Origin: Utricularia gibba
Taxonomy: Eukaryota > Streptophyta > Magnoliopsida > Lamiales > Lentibulariaceae
Reading direction: 5' to 3'
Assembly: GCA_002189035.1 (NCBI GenBank)
Contig: NEEC01000007.1
Coordinates: 2,666,001 to 2,730,000, forward strand
Length of the DNA: 64,000 bases
Of the stretch, positions 1 to 9,619 are shown piece after piece. The translations under genes and the position numbers were made by a program. The first letter of the stretch is position 1, and each line of letters begins with the position of its first letter. The notes below the pieces were generated by a model. It saw only the letters and a program-made list of their open reading frames with translations, did no database searches and had not been told where the DNA came from.

Positions 1-121
1 TCATGTTTTTCTATGCATAATGATTTGTATAGTATGAGGTGAGCATTTTCTGGAATGAAGAAGCTTGTGGGGTTTTTGTTTTTCATACTTGGACATCTGT
101 TTCTTTCATGAATACTTCCAG

Positions 122-787
122 GCACTCGCTTATTATCCCCAAAAGGCACTTCCCTTCACTAGATGCCACTCCTCCTCCGGTATCTTTTCTCTGCCATGGT
201 TCTCTCTCAATGATATCAGAACCTTCCTGATGAATCTGTGCATACTTCGCTCTGTAGATGATCGCAGCAATGTTTTCGAAAGTCCCTTTGATTAGCAACG
301 CCATCATGAAAGCCACTGGCTGCGGTATGTTTGCCTACATCTACTGCTTTCCTCCTCCCCCTCTCCACTGATGTTTACCCCCATGATGCAGATTCATTCA
401 ACTTGCTCGTCAACAATGGCGTTGCTTCTGGGCAAGTTGTATTCCATGTAATCTCCATCAAACTCTTTCCAGAAAGATGCAAAGAAGCTATATAAATATA
501 CCCCACCTGCTTTACTGATTCTGGTTTCAACTCTTTCCAAGTTCAGACTCACATTCACATAATTCCCAGAAAGGCAGGGGACTGTCTATGGACTTCCGCG
601 GTAGGTGCACCAACCAGACTCTGCAACTTGAAAGACTCAAAAGTTGCTGACTTTGTGATGCATCCTGTAGAGTCTACGGAGGCGGCAGCTGAGGCTGGAG
701 CCTCAAGGCTCGCAGCTTGCAAGATCCATTCGGGAGAATCTGTCCACCTTAGAGGAGTGTGAAGATGGAAAGAATCAAAGCATCTAG
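122..787 (+). CDS. HIT-family nucleotide hydrolase (HINT3-like adenylylsulfatase), 3' part
   Basis: This is the 3' part of a gene that starts left of the window. Five exons join in frame: 122-179, 258-324, 392-447, 547-600 and 671-787 (TAG at 785-787). They encode HSLIIPKRHFPSLDATPPP, then a segment ending KATGC, then DSFNLLVNNGVASGQVVFH, then THIHIIPRKAGDCLWTS, then a basic tail starting SLRRRQLRLEP. The histidine triad H-T-H-I-H spans the junction of the third and fourth exons; the middle histidine is expected to be the nucleophile that forms a nucleotidyl intermediate. In the plant HINT3 group the known activity is hydrolysis or phosphorolysis of adenosine 5'-phosphosulfate, so that substrate is family inference. 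The last exon fits the family only if a 70-bp intron (601-670) is removed. Reading through it also stays open to 762, so intron retention would give a different tail. The N-terminus is not visible. Confidence 0.85.
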
Positions 788-1155
788 CGTCATGAGCAGA
801 GATCAAGAGTCTGTCTTGTAGATAAGGAAGGGGCTTTATTTTCTGTCATATGAAGCTGTTCTTCTTCGCCATGTTGATGATCATGAGCGGCAGTTGTACA
901 CTGAAACTGAAAGCACTTCTGCTCTTTTACGTGAGTTGCTGTGATCATTTTCTCATGATCTACGATGACCTCCCAGGGGCACGTTCCAAGAGATGGAACC
1001 AGCAACCAGCTAAAGGATCCATCTAGTGTATATCATCAGAAAAGGTTGGAAGGGCAATAACGTCATCTCACAACATATGAGCAAAGGGTGTAAGGGTAAA
1101 ATGGTCCATAGAGCAAAAGGTGCTTGTCATTTTATAATTCTATATATTTCTAATC

Positions 1156-1507
1156 ATGATAATTCACACTAATGTATAATATATTGTTTCGAAACTCATT
1201 TCGAGTCAATTGTATTGATCCATAAAAGCGCGTTCATTGAATGAAAACTTGGTATTAGAAAACTCGAGATGATGTGATTTGAGATTTGAATTTTTATATA
1301 AATTTCATTTTCGAATTGTGATAATTCACGCGATGTATAATATATTGTTTAGAAACTTGAGTCAATCATACATAAAAGTCCATCTATTTGATGAAGACTT
1401 GATATTTGAAAGATGAGTTTATTTTAGTCTACTCTTATCATAAAATAGTTAAAAAACTCGAGATAATGTGATTTGAGACTCAAATTTTGATATAAACCTC
1501 ATTTTCG
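1156..1507. repeat. Imperfect direct duplication, AT-rich
   Basis: Two diverged copies lie side by side, about 1156-1316 and 1318-1507. Both begin with a GATAATTCAC word followed by ATGTATAATATATTGTTT, and both end with an AAAACTCGAGAT-ATGTGATTTGAG word followed by CATTTTCG. The second copy carries an extra insertion in the middle. There is no coding potential. It lies downstream of the HIT gene and may be an old duplicated transposon fragment. Confidence 0.5.
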
Positions 1508-1791
1508 GTTTCTAACACACATTTTAGGGTTAATATATGGACTTTTACCTAATAGATTTATTAAATTAATAAAAATATGTATAAAAAAATCGTCAACCGT
1601 TTTCAAGTTCAATTGTGATTAAATTTAATGAGAATTATTTTTAATAACGATTTTTTTAGATGTGATAAAAAAATTTAAAATTAAGTCGTCGGCAGTTCAA
1701 TCCTGTTGTTTTTCAGGCGGTTTTGAATCTTCACCTCGGCCTCCTCCCTGGGGATTCTTGATCTTGAATCAAGCGGTAGAGCACAGCGATC

Positions 1792-3666
1792 ATGGGCGGC
1801 GATGGTATAAGTGCATCTTCTTTAGCTGGTAGTGGCGTTTTTTTTAACTTCATAAGAAGCTTTATTTTCCTAGACTTGTGTTGTGTGGACGTACTTTATA
1901 CAAAAATTCGTCATTTTGTGATCACGAGAATGAGTTCTTTGTCTTGCAGTTAACTACGCACTTGATAGCGATGTTTCCAGGTGCTTTTATGTAGTTCACG
2001 TGCAGTCGCTTTCTGATCACTTTGAATTTTCGCTTATTTTCTGGTATGGTTCTTGCGGCTTAGTGATGGCAAGTGCGGATTACTGAAGGATGAGTTTTCC
2101 GGTACTGGGCACCTTGATGCATTACTTTCTGAAGCTGGAGAGAGGCAGAGCGCAAAAGTTTACGCTGAAGTTATGAGGACCTACGAGGATCTTCAATTTA
2201 GAATTGAATCTTTGGACGAGACTAGAAAGAAGATTTTAAGGTATGCTTCATTTTTTCTAACCATTTTGGTTGTAAAACATGCGGTGTTAATGCATTTGAC
2301 TAGAGTTTCTGAAATTGAGCTGGTGCCAGTTTGGTTATTTAACATGTGACTACAAACTTCTCGTTGCATCTTTCAGCTACAAGCCTGGTTTATGGGCTAA
2401 TAACTCAGGCAATGTAGATTTCAGTCAGTCCCACAACTTGGATTGCACTACATTTCTAGTTATTGGGCCAAGAGGATCTGGGAAAAGCAGCCCTATCAAT
2501 ACAATTTCTCGAGTTCTTGATTTGGATGTTTCTGTATCAGGAAAAGCACAAGTGTCATGTATATACCACGACCTTTTTCTTGTTTCAAAGTGAGTCCATT
2601 GGCATCAAACTCCCTTACTTTTGGTCATTATTTATGCAGGTAACTCTTCAGAAGATGGAACTTGTTTCCTATATGAGTACAGGTTCCCGAAAGGTTCAGG
2701 CTCTTTCTGTTTATATGACACCCGTAGTTTGTCAGATGATTTGCATGAGAATGAAAAAATGCTTCAACGTTGGATGAGACAAGGTGTTCGCCATGGGGAA
2801 CTGGTTCAGAGGTTTTACTTAGACATATATTTGATCAGCTAGCTTTGTACACGATAGCAAAGTAAAATTTCTGTATTTTCCAGGAAATCTGATGATGTGC
2901 ATTTAAAGGCTCGCATGAAGCAGAAGGCTCGCAGGGGCTGGTCTTACCGTAAGTCCCGAGCTGTAAATTTCGTCATTTTCGTTGTAAATGGTCTATCCGT
3001 GCTAGAATCAATGATGAGCCCCAGTGGTACCAAGAAACAGTACGCAGTGAAGATATCTGCAGATTTTCACAATGCAATGCTGTCATTCCAAGGTACCAAC
3101 ACAACTCAGTGTTGGTATCCCTCCTGCAAGCCAGATTTTTGATGTAATGCTCTTGTCCTCTTTCTTTTGTTCTCAGTGTCGCTGTTGTGCTCTCAGATGA
3201 TAAGCCTGTTGTTGTTGTAACTCATGGAGATCTTCTTCCGCTTGCTGCACGTGCAAGAATCCGTATTTTCCTGGGGAATTTGCTCGGTATCCCTCCTGCA
3301 AGCCAGATTTTTGATGTCCCAGGTACACAACACAACTCATTCAGGCTTCATCCATAACTGCCAACATTCCCTCCCCTGAATGATTACTCTTCCATGGCTC
3401 GCTCAGATAGTGATGATCCAGCCACCACCATGGCCGTTCTTGATATGTTAACATACAGCCTTGAACACGCTGATAGATATCTGTACTCCCAAACCCCCCA
3501 TGCACTAGCCAGATTGCGGATCATGCTATCCTCTGCAGACCATGCTATCCTATGGTGTGTTTTTGTGGTTACGATGATGGCGATCATGTACAAGATAAAT
3601 CCCCTGTCCACTGAATCCGAAATGGATGTCGATTGGCACAGAATTCGCCATCTGTGGTCGGACTAG
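1792..3666 (+). CDS. P-loop NTPase-like protein with C-terminal membrane anchor (uncharacterised)
   Basis: Eight exons can be joined in frame: 1792-1804, 1950-1980, 2064-2240, 2377-2558, 2640-2811, 2884-3092, 3197-3322 and 3407-3666. They encode about 389 residues starting MGGDVNYALDSDVS. A Walker A motif, GPRGSGKSS, lies near residues 104-112. FCLYDTRSLSDD near 160 is in the position of a Walker B/G3 element. VVVVTHGDLL resembles a G4-type (T/N)KxD region, with HGD in place of KxD. A hydrophobic stretch, AILWCVFVVTMMAIMYKI, about 40 residues from the end should be a single tail-anchor-like transmembrane helix. The layout suggests a GTPase-like domain facing the cytosol on a membrane. I recognise the fold but not the named family, and nucleotide hydrolysis is inference. 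The seventh exon must use the acceptor at 3196 to keep frame, because the nearer AG at 3176 would break it. Confidence 0.75.
3114..3317 (+). repeat. Exact 32-bp exon fragment repeated in the preceding intron
   Basis: The 32 bases at 3286-3317, which form the 3' end of the seventh exon of the P-loop gene, occur identically at 3114-3145 inside the intron before that exon. A second shared word, GGTAC..AACACAACTCA, flanks both copies (near 3093 and 3323) but on opposite sides. This points to a local duplication or rearrangement rather than chance. Confidence 0.8.
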
Positions 3667-3776
3667 ATGAAGCTTCGGTTAGCATGTTGTTGCAATGGCA
3701 AAGCAGGAAAGACATGTGCCACTGTAAATAGAACCCCAAGAAAACTGAGTCTCAAGCATCCGCTTGTAGCAGCTGC

Positions 3777-3824
3777 AAAGTCCTCTGTTCTGGATGTTAC
3801 AAAGTCCTCTGTTCTGGATGTTAC
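3777..3824 (+). repeat. 24-bp perfect tandem duplication
   Basis: The unit AAAGTCCTCTGTTCTGGATG followed by TTAC occurs twice without mismatch. It lies about 110 bp after the stop of the P-loop gene, so it is probably in that gene's 3' UTR. The unit length is a multiple of three, so a small ORF at 3667-3879 stays open across it, but nothing else supports coding. Confidence 0.9.
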
Positions 3825-4253
3825 AAACACCTCCGGATGCTTGTATAAGTTTTTGAGCATCCTAGTGACGTTGCAATAATGTTTGGATCACTAAGCATAA
3901 CAAGTAAATTCTATGAATATAAAAATTTGTTTGGTGCAGTTTCAAAAAATAATTTTAAATAATTGATTTTAGAATCATTTCAGTTTTTTTTTGGAGTAAG
4001 GGTACTCCAACTTCTAAAAGAATTAAATTATTTTGCTATTTCAAACTTATGTGAAACATAAATAGCACGTATTTTATTTGATAATCACTTCTAAAAGTGC
4101 TTTAATTGAATCTGGAGCTTCACAAAACAGACCTTAAGAGAAAAGCTACGAAAACCGAATTTTGGAGTTCTTTTTTCACTGGCAATGTTGTATAATGCAG
4201 AATGCAGGGGATCAGAACGAGGATGAGGACGTTTTTGGGATTGTAGTATGGGG

Positions 4254-5928
4254 TAGAGGTGGGTTCGGTTCGAACCGGAACCGTGGTTTGAACCGAAACC
4301 GTCAATTCCGATTCCGGTTCGATTCCAGGAGGTGGATGTCCGTACGGTTTCGGTTACATACAGTTTCGGTTTGGTTCGGCAAATTTGGAACCGTGGAACC
4401 GACGGTTCCGACCTGTGTGTGAACCGTACTGTTCACGGTTCCAAACCGAAATCGTCGGTTCGGAACCGAAAAAAATTTACAAAAAACATAAAAAAATTAA
4501 AAAATTAGAAAAAAATTAAAAAAAATAAATAAATGTATATTATTTCAGACACTTTTTTCAAACACCCATACGATGGAAGTGAGTGCCTGGAAAATCTTCT
4601 GAAACACCCATTACCAGACACAATGACAATAGATGTGGATGCCTGGAAAATGATCTCAGGCGCCCTCATAACACTCTTACATGAGGCATGAGCAAATGCG
4701 GGTGGCTAGGGAATGGTCTCTATCTTTCAAATATTCTTCCCGGATACTCACAAGCCAATGTGGGTGTCTGAAAAAATGTAATTTTATTTTATATGTTTTC
4801 AATTATTAATAATTTTATCACTTTAATAATTGATTACTTTTTTTTCTAGTAGACAATTATGTTGTTGTTAATGTTAAATTCGTTGAATTCTCATATGCAT
4901 CGTGTGAAATATGCTCTAGTGAATAGTGATCCTTTAAATTCATTTTGGAGGCATGTATAATGATTTCTAAGGGTGCCTCTAATGCCTCGGCAACGTGAGC
5001 CTCAGAATTAGGGTTGTCGTTCAAGGTCGTCCAGACACTTTGATCCATTATTGAGGGTGTCTGGTATCTTCTCTGGAATCTGAACACCCTTAACGATGAC
5101 AACATGTACTTTAGAATTAGGGCTGCTGTTAGAGATTGTCCAGGCAATTTGATCCGTTATTGTGGGTGACTGAGATTTTCTCTAGAGGCTGGATACTCTT
5201 AACGAATATTAAGAGACATGAAATATATGATATTAATTTTGAAAATATAATGTATTTAATCATTCTTATTTTTTGTTTCCAAAATATATGAAATAGATGA
5301 TGTTTTTATTTTAATTTGAAAAATACATAATACTTACAAAAGATTATTTAAAACAACTATATAAACATCTTCATTTTAAAAAAATAAATATATAAATAAT
5401 AATTCCATTCATTTTATATGATTTGTAATCTTGTTGTATTTGTTTTAAAAAAATTAATTTTATCAAATATATATTCAAATGTTAATAATTTAATTATTTA
5501 TTTCATTTATTTAAGTCACAAATTATATTGATTTTAATTATACTTTATTGAGATATTTTATCAAATCATTAAAGTTATAGTTTTTTATAAATTAATATAG
5601 TATATTACATAATATATCTAGTTAAATATAAAAATTAATATTGTTAAATATATTGTTTGATAATATTTAAATATAAAAAAATTAATAATTATTACAAATT
5701 TCATTGTCAATTATAATGATTTATATGGGTGTCTGGAAAACACCTACAAATAGTAATCGATCGGTTCCAGTTCCGGTTACGGTTCGATTCGCGAATCTCG
5801 ATTCGGTTCAAAGTTTCATCCGTACGGTTCTGAACCAAAACCGAAACCGTTGTCTACAGTGAATCGCGGTTTTGAAACCGTTCGGTTCCTAACCGAAACC
5901 GTAGGGTTCGGAAACGAACCCACCTCTA
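4254..5928. mobile_element. Non-autonomous hAT-superfamily DNA transposon with intact ends
   Basis: The left end reads TAGAGGTGGGTTCG and the right end CGAACCCACCTCTA, a perfect 14-bp terminal inverted repeat. The flanks carry the same 8 bases, GTATGGGG, at 4246-4253 and 5929-5936. An 8-bp target duplication and TIRs starting TAGAG (YARNG) are diagnostic of hAT elements. The outer ~200 bp on each side is packed with GGTTCGGTT/CCGAACC words in both orientations, which are candidate subterminal transposase-binding sites. The interior is AT-rich, contains a 109-bp tandem repeat and has no transposase ORF, so the element depends on a transposase in trans. The clean TSD and unbroken TIR suggest a fairly recent insertion. 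A neighbouring gene effect cannot be judged from sequence. Confidence 0.9.
5002..5205. repeat. Internal 109-bp tandem duplication within the hAT element
   Basis: Copies at about 5002-5096 and 5111-5205 share TAGAATTAGGG, GTCCAG, TTTGATCC and TCTTAACGA-type words in the same order and at the same spacing. The copies differ at roughly a quarter of positions, so the duplication predates the present insertion. Confidence 0.7.
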
Positions 5929-6083
5929 GTATGGGGAAGCGTTTTGCCGACAATGGAGGCATTTGCCTTCACTGTGTTGTGTACAAAACAAAAACTAAGC
6001 CAAAAAGGAGTTGGTTCCTCCTATATGATATTGAAAAATAGGAAGAAAAGTGAGAAAACGACCTCCGTTTAGGAATCATATGG

Positions 6084-6923
6084 CTATGGAGTAGGATGCA
6101 CAACGGTTATGTGCCTGAGTGGGTTAGAGACGTTGACACCACCGGCGTGTTGGACGAACCCCGCCGGAGAAAAGGAGCACCCATGGCACTCACACATGAT
6201 GCTCACCTCGTTCCGAGTGTACTTGCACAGAAACCCTTTAACTGTTTTCCCATTGGGACCATTCCCCGTGGCTGAAACACAAGGAATGTAAGTTGCAGTA
6301 GAAACAATGTTGCTTCCCCCTTGTTGTTTGGTGCTTTGGGGGGCCTCTTGACGATTCTCTTCAACGATGGAGGAGAAGCTGACTGATCTGGATCACTCTT
6401 GATACCAGATTTCCGAATGCTGGACTCCGATTCTCGACTGGAAATCGTAGCGTTAAGGGTGTGATCAAAGCCATTGGGTGCAACCAGAGAAGCATCTGCA
6501 CAAGTTGAAGGAATGTCACATTAGTAAAGGCACACTAGCATCCAAGTATGCATTGAAACTACGAGAAAGGTTGTCTGAATCCTTCCTATAAGACAATCAA
6601 AACACATTCATTCGTTCTCAGGTGTCTGACAAAGCCTCCATATCCCACATCTTCAGAAAGAAACCCCAACTGTGAATGGGAATTAGAGCAAGAGGGAATA
6701 TGATTCAGTCACCTCTGTGTTCTATTTTCACATAATGAGGACCCCATGGCTCGTTCAAATCAACCACATTACTCCTCCCAACCAGGAAGCGCAATGCAGC
6801 TTCACCATTTGAATCATTCATTGCTGCTGTGGTTGATGTTCTTCTTCGTTTTGCATAACTTCCTCCAACAGATAACTCGAGGCACAGTTGGATCTCGTCT
6901 TCTTCGCAGCGCCCCTCCATCAT
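6084..6923 (-). pseudogene. NINJA/AFP-family transcriptional co-repressor adaptor, frame broken
   Basis: Family members link TOPLESS co-repressors to JAZ or ABI5 regulators in jasmonate and ABA signalling. Exon 1 starts at the double Met near 6923 (MMEGRCEEDEIQLCLELSVGG) and carries an EAR-like core, LCLELS. It ends near 6714 at a GTGACT donor. Exon 2 begins near 6497 (DASLVAPNGFDH) and continues without an intron to the stop at 6084-6086. The diagnostic C-terminal domain is clear: [18 protein letters not shown], then [19 protein letters not shown], then NPLRHITVV. However, that domain lies in a different frame from the start of exon 2. The two frames would join if one more C were present in the C6 tract (G6 on the + strand, 6338-6343). 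As written, translation ends near 6203 and lacks the domain. This is either a real null allele or pseudogene, or an indel error. The family call is firm; the functional state is not. Confidence 0.75.
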
Positions 6924-7012
6924 CTTCCGAATGCAAATCACCAAGGTAAATTGTGTGTTGGTTGCGGGACGGCAGGAGGGAGTTAGGTTTTTCAAGGAGG
7001 GGGTGGGGTGTG

Positions 7013-7024
7013 CGCCACGTGGCG
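7013..7024. promoter_or_regulatory. G-box/ABRE palindrome upstream of the NINJA/AFP gene
   Basis: The 12-bp perfect palindrome CGCCACGTGGCG contains the G-box CACGTG. It lies about 90 bp upstream of the candidate start codon of the minus-strand NINJA/AFP gene. Such sites are bound by bZIP factors (ABI5/ABF) and bHLH factors (MYC2, PIF). AFP genes are known to be ABA-inducible, which fits, but binding here is inference. Confidence 0.65.
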
Positions 7025-7084
7025 TTGGGAACGTCTGCTTCCGAGAATAACGGTGCCCACAGAAAAATCTTGACCTGGGAAGAC

Positions 7085-7094
7085 GACACGTGTC
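7085..7094. promoter_or_regulatory. Second G-box/ABRE palindrome
   Basis: GACACGTGTC is a perfect 10-bp palindrome with a CACGTG core. It lies 60 bp distal to the first G-box and about 165 bp from the candidate start of the minus-strand gene. Paired ABREs are the classical arrangement needed for a strong ABA response. Confidence 0.6.
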
Positions 7095-7806
7095 CTGCTG
7101 TGGTTCACGGCGGGGAGACCACCGTCAGAGAGATTACGCGTGGCAGACGGTTGTGGGGGTGACACCTGTCAGTCGCCGTGTCGTAAATGCATTCCAAGAA
7201 ACGGGTGGACATTCAATAGTCACACCAAAGGAAACTATTCCTTCCATAAATAGATGGACACCACCAAATTCACGTGCAAACCTGTCACTATCACTATTTA
7301 TTATTGATTATATGTTTTCATTTATTACAAATATCGTGAACCATTGAAATTATTTGATGGATCTCTGTCGGATCCATTACATTTTTTCTGACACAATTAT
7401 ATTTAAAATATATTACAAATATTCTAAATTTAATAGACCATGGTGCAATCCCATAGAATCAGTGACGGAATATAATAAAAACTGAAAACCCGCATCGTAA
7501 AATGACATCAGCGAGACTGGGGATGTGGAAAATGGGCTCTGCAATAAAATGGGCTTATGCAATTAGGGGTTTTGGGCCACGGGAATCTTCTTGTCCTCTT
7601 TATCTCGTCGGCTTCCGTTTTCTGGAGAACGTGTTTCGCCGCAGCTGGTGGTGATTCCGCAGGTGAGTCGGATTTTTCTGCCTTTGTGTTTTTCCATGTT
7701 TTGATGATTGATTTGCATAGACGATTGAATTTCTTCATCTGCTTCTATTATGGTAAAGATTCGCCTCTTGTTTTTACTCAGGTGAAAGGGATTTGGCGTC
7801 GGTGCC

Positions 7807-8649
7807 ATGCATCTCACACTTGAGTTCGGGTAATGTTTAGTGCTTTGGACGCCATATTTTTGTACTTCACACTTTCCTTCAAGAGCTTGAAAATTGAGTT
7901 TGATTTAATTCGGTCAGCTTGAGGAACTCGAACATAAATTCTTTTGATGGTTGATTTTATTTTTCTCCCCTTTGTTTGAGTAAGACCCCGTTAGCAGGTT
8001 CAAATGCTTTTGTCCGCGTCTCAGATAGAGCCACCTTCAACCTCATTTGGCCAAGTTTTAAAAATGCCGATGCCAATTACGCTGCATCTAGTTTCTTTCA
8101 ATGAATCGAACTTGCAAATGGGAAGGGGATATGCTAGCCTACCCTCTTTCATTGCAATTGTGTGCCATGGTTTTATGTACATTTCTGAATTCCGTCACTG
8201 CATTCCAGCGGAGGACTTGAACTTCTTTGCAAGTCTGTTAAAATCCATGACGTGAATGTTGAACCACCAGACAGCGAAGAAAAGGTCAGTTTTTTTCTAC
8301 AGGGACTGCTTGTTGTCTTTATAAGGAAGCACTTAATCTATTTGATAAAACCTCCTTTTTTCAACAGCTAACCATGAAGCACTTGCTGTCATGGGTGCGA
8401 ACAAACTTGATCGACGAAAGGCCAGAGATGTTCATGAAAGGTGATAGCGTGTAAGTAACTCATTCCCTGGCTCAAGCAATTGACATGAAATTCGACTTCA
8501 ACATCCCTTATCTTTCTTCTTGGTGTTGCAGGAGGCCTGGAGTTCTTGTTCTGGTAAATGACTCTGATTGGGAACTGAGTGGACAACTTGAGACTGTGCT
8601 GGAAGACAATGATGTTGTAGTCTTCATATCAACCTTGCACGGCGGATGA
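7807..8649 (+). CDS. URM1: Ubiquitin-related modifier 1 (tRNA thiolation sulfur carrier)
   Basis: Four exons (7807-7829, 8209-8284, 8368-8450, 8532-8649) encode about 99 residues, the normal URM1 length. The protein starts [15 protein letters not shown] and ends FISTLHGG followed directly by TGA. The C-terminal diglycine is the site that is adenylated and thiocarboxylated by the E1-like MOCS3/CNX5 enzyme. The thiocarboxylate then donates sulfur to the wobble uridine of cytosolic tRNAs through the CTU1/CTU2 complex. The protein can also be conjugated to lysines as a ubiquitin-like tag. Conserved segments include [15 protein letters not shown] and [14 protein letters not shown]. All splice phases close in frame and no residue of the GG tail is missing, so this copy looks functional. 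It is divergent from the NINJA/AFP gene across about 880 bp. Confidence 0.95.
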
Positions 8650-8802
8650 GACACCTGAGAGAAGCATGTGCTGTCCATGGCTGCGATACAACAGACTCAG
8701 CATACAAAGGTCAGTCCGCTATGCAACTCTTCAGCTGCGTATTGTAGTGATGCAGTCTTTGGAGACTTTCCAACCTTGTTAATACGATTCAGTTTGAAAT
8801 CA

Positions 8803-9312
8803 ATGTATGTTTAAGCTTGAGTATAACATTACATGTAGCTTATGTCGACTCTAGATGTTGTGAAATGACTTGAGAGTTATAAGATAGATGAGAACCCTCG
8901 GCAACATGACTTGAGAGTTATGTTGACTCTAGACGTTGTGAAATCACTTAATTTTAACGTTATTTTACTTATTTCGTGAATTATAAGTGGGGGTGATGCC
9001 CCTCTTTTTGCACCTGGTCATGTTTCGATGCATGAGAGTTTGCTTAATAATTTATTATTTTAATTTTTTTAAAATGTAAATATTATAAAATATTTTTGAT
9101 ATTACAATAAACGAAAAGATATTGTAAGATAATGAAAATAATGATGTGGATCAAAGTTTCATTAATGCAGAAATGTATTCTTATGTGTGTAATTGATTCA
9201 TTTATACAAATTATGATGATGCAATTTTTGTAATTTTTTCGACTTTTTTAACACCATACAATTTTAAAACCGTGCATGTTTAAGCATGAATACAGCATTA
9301 CACGAGCTTTTT
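8803..9312. repeat. Dispersed direct repeats downstream of URM1
   Basis: A ~38-bp segment containing ATGTTTAAGCTTGAGTATAA followed by CATTACATGTAGCTT (from 8803) recurs with mismatches from about 9275. Between them, GACTCTAGA-GTTGTGAAAT occurs at 8847 and 8924, and GACTTGAGAGTTAT at 8867 and 8908. These are short degenerate repeats in AT-rich noncoding DNA after URM1. No coding signal is seen from 8650 to 9620. Confidence 0.5.
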
Positions 9313-9619
9313 AATCTTCGATTTACTCCTAAAATCGAATCTTTCTAATTGATTCAGTCGCGAGAAGTTTACTGAATCCAATCATTTTGGTGGAGTAAAA
9401 ACATAGTAACCATGTGATATTCATAACTAAAAATGCATTATTTACCGAACAGAAACATTTTGGTCTTGCTCGCTTTGTGTGTGTCCAGCGAATTTACCTT
9501 CTGGGTAAAGAAAAAATGATTTACCTTTTTTATATTTGTTTCCGTACAAGCAGACACAAATAGGGTTCTTTCGGAGCTCCAAAAGGGTACCCATCAAAGA
9601 TGCAATATTCATATTTTAA

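Noticed and set aside
1685-1710. tRNA B-box-like word (AGTTCAATCC)
   Set aside because: No matching A box or cloverleaf is present around it.
4254-4460. Dense GGTTCGAA words resembling tRNA B boxes
   Set aside because: They are the subterminal repeats of the hAT element; no tRNA fold is present.
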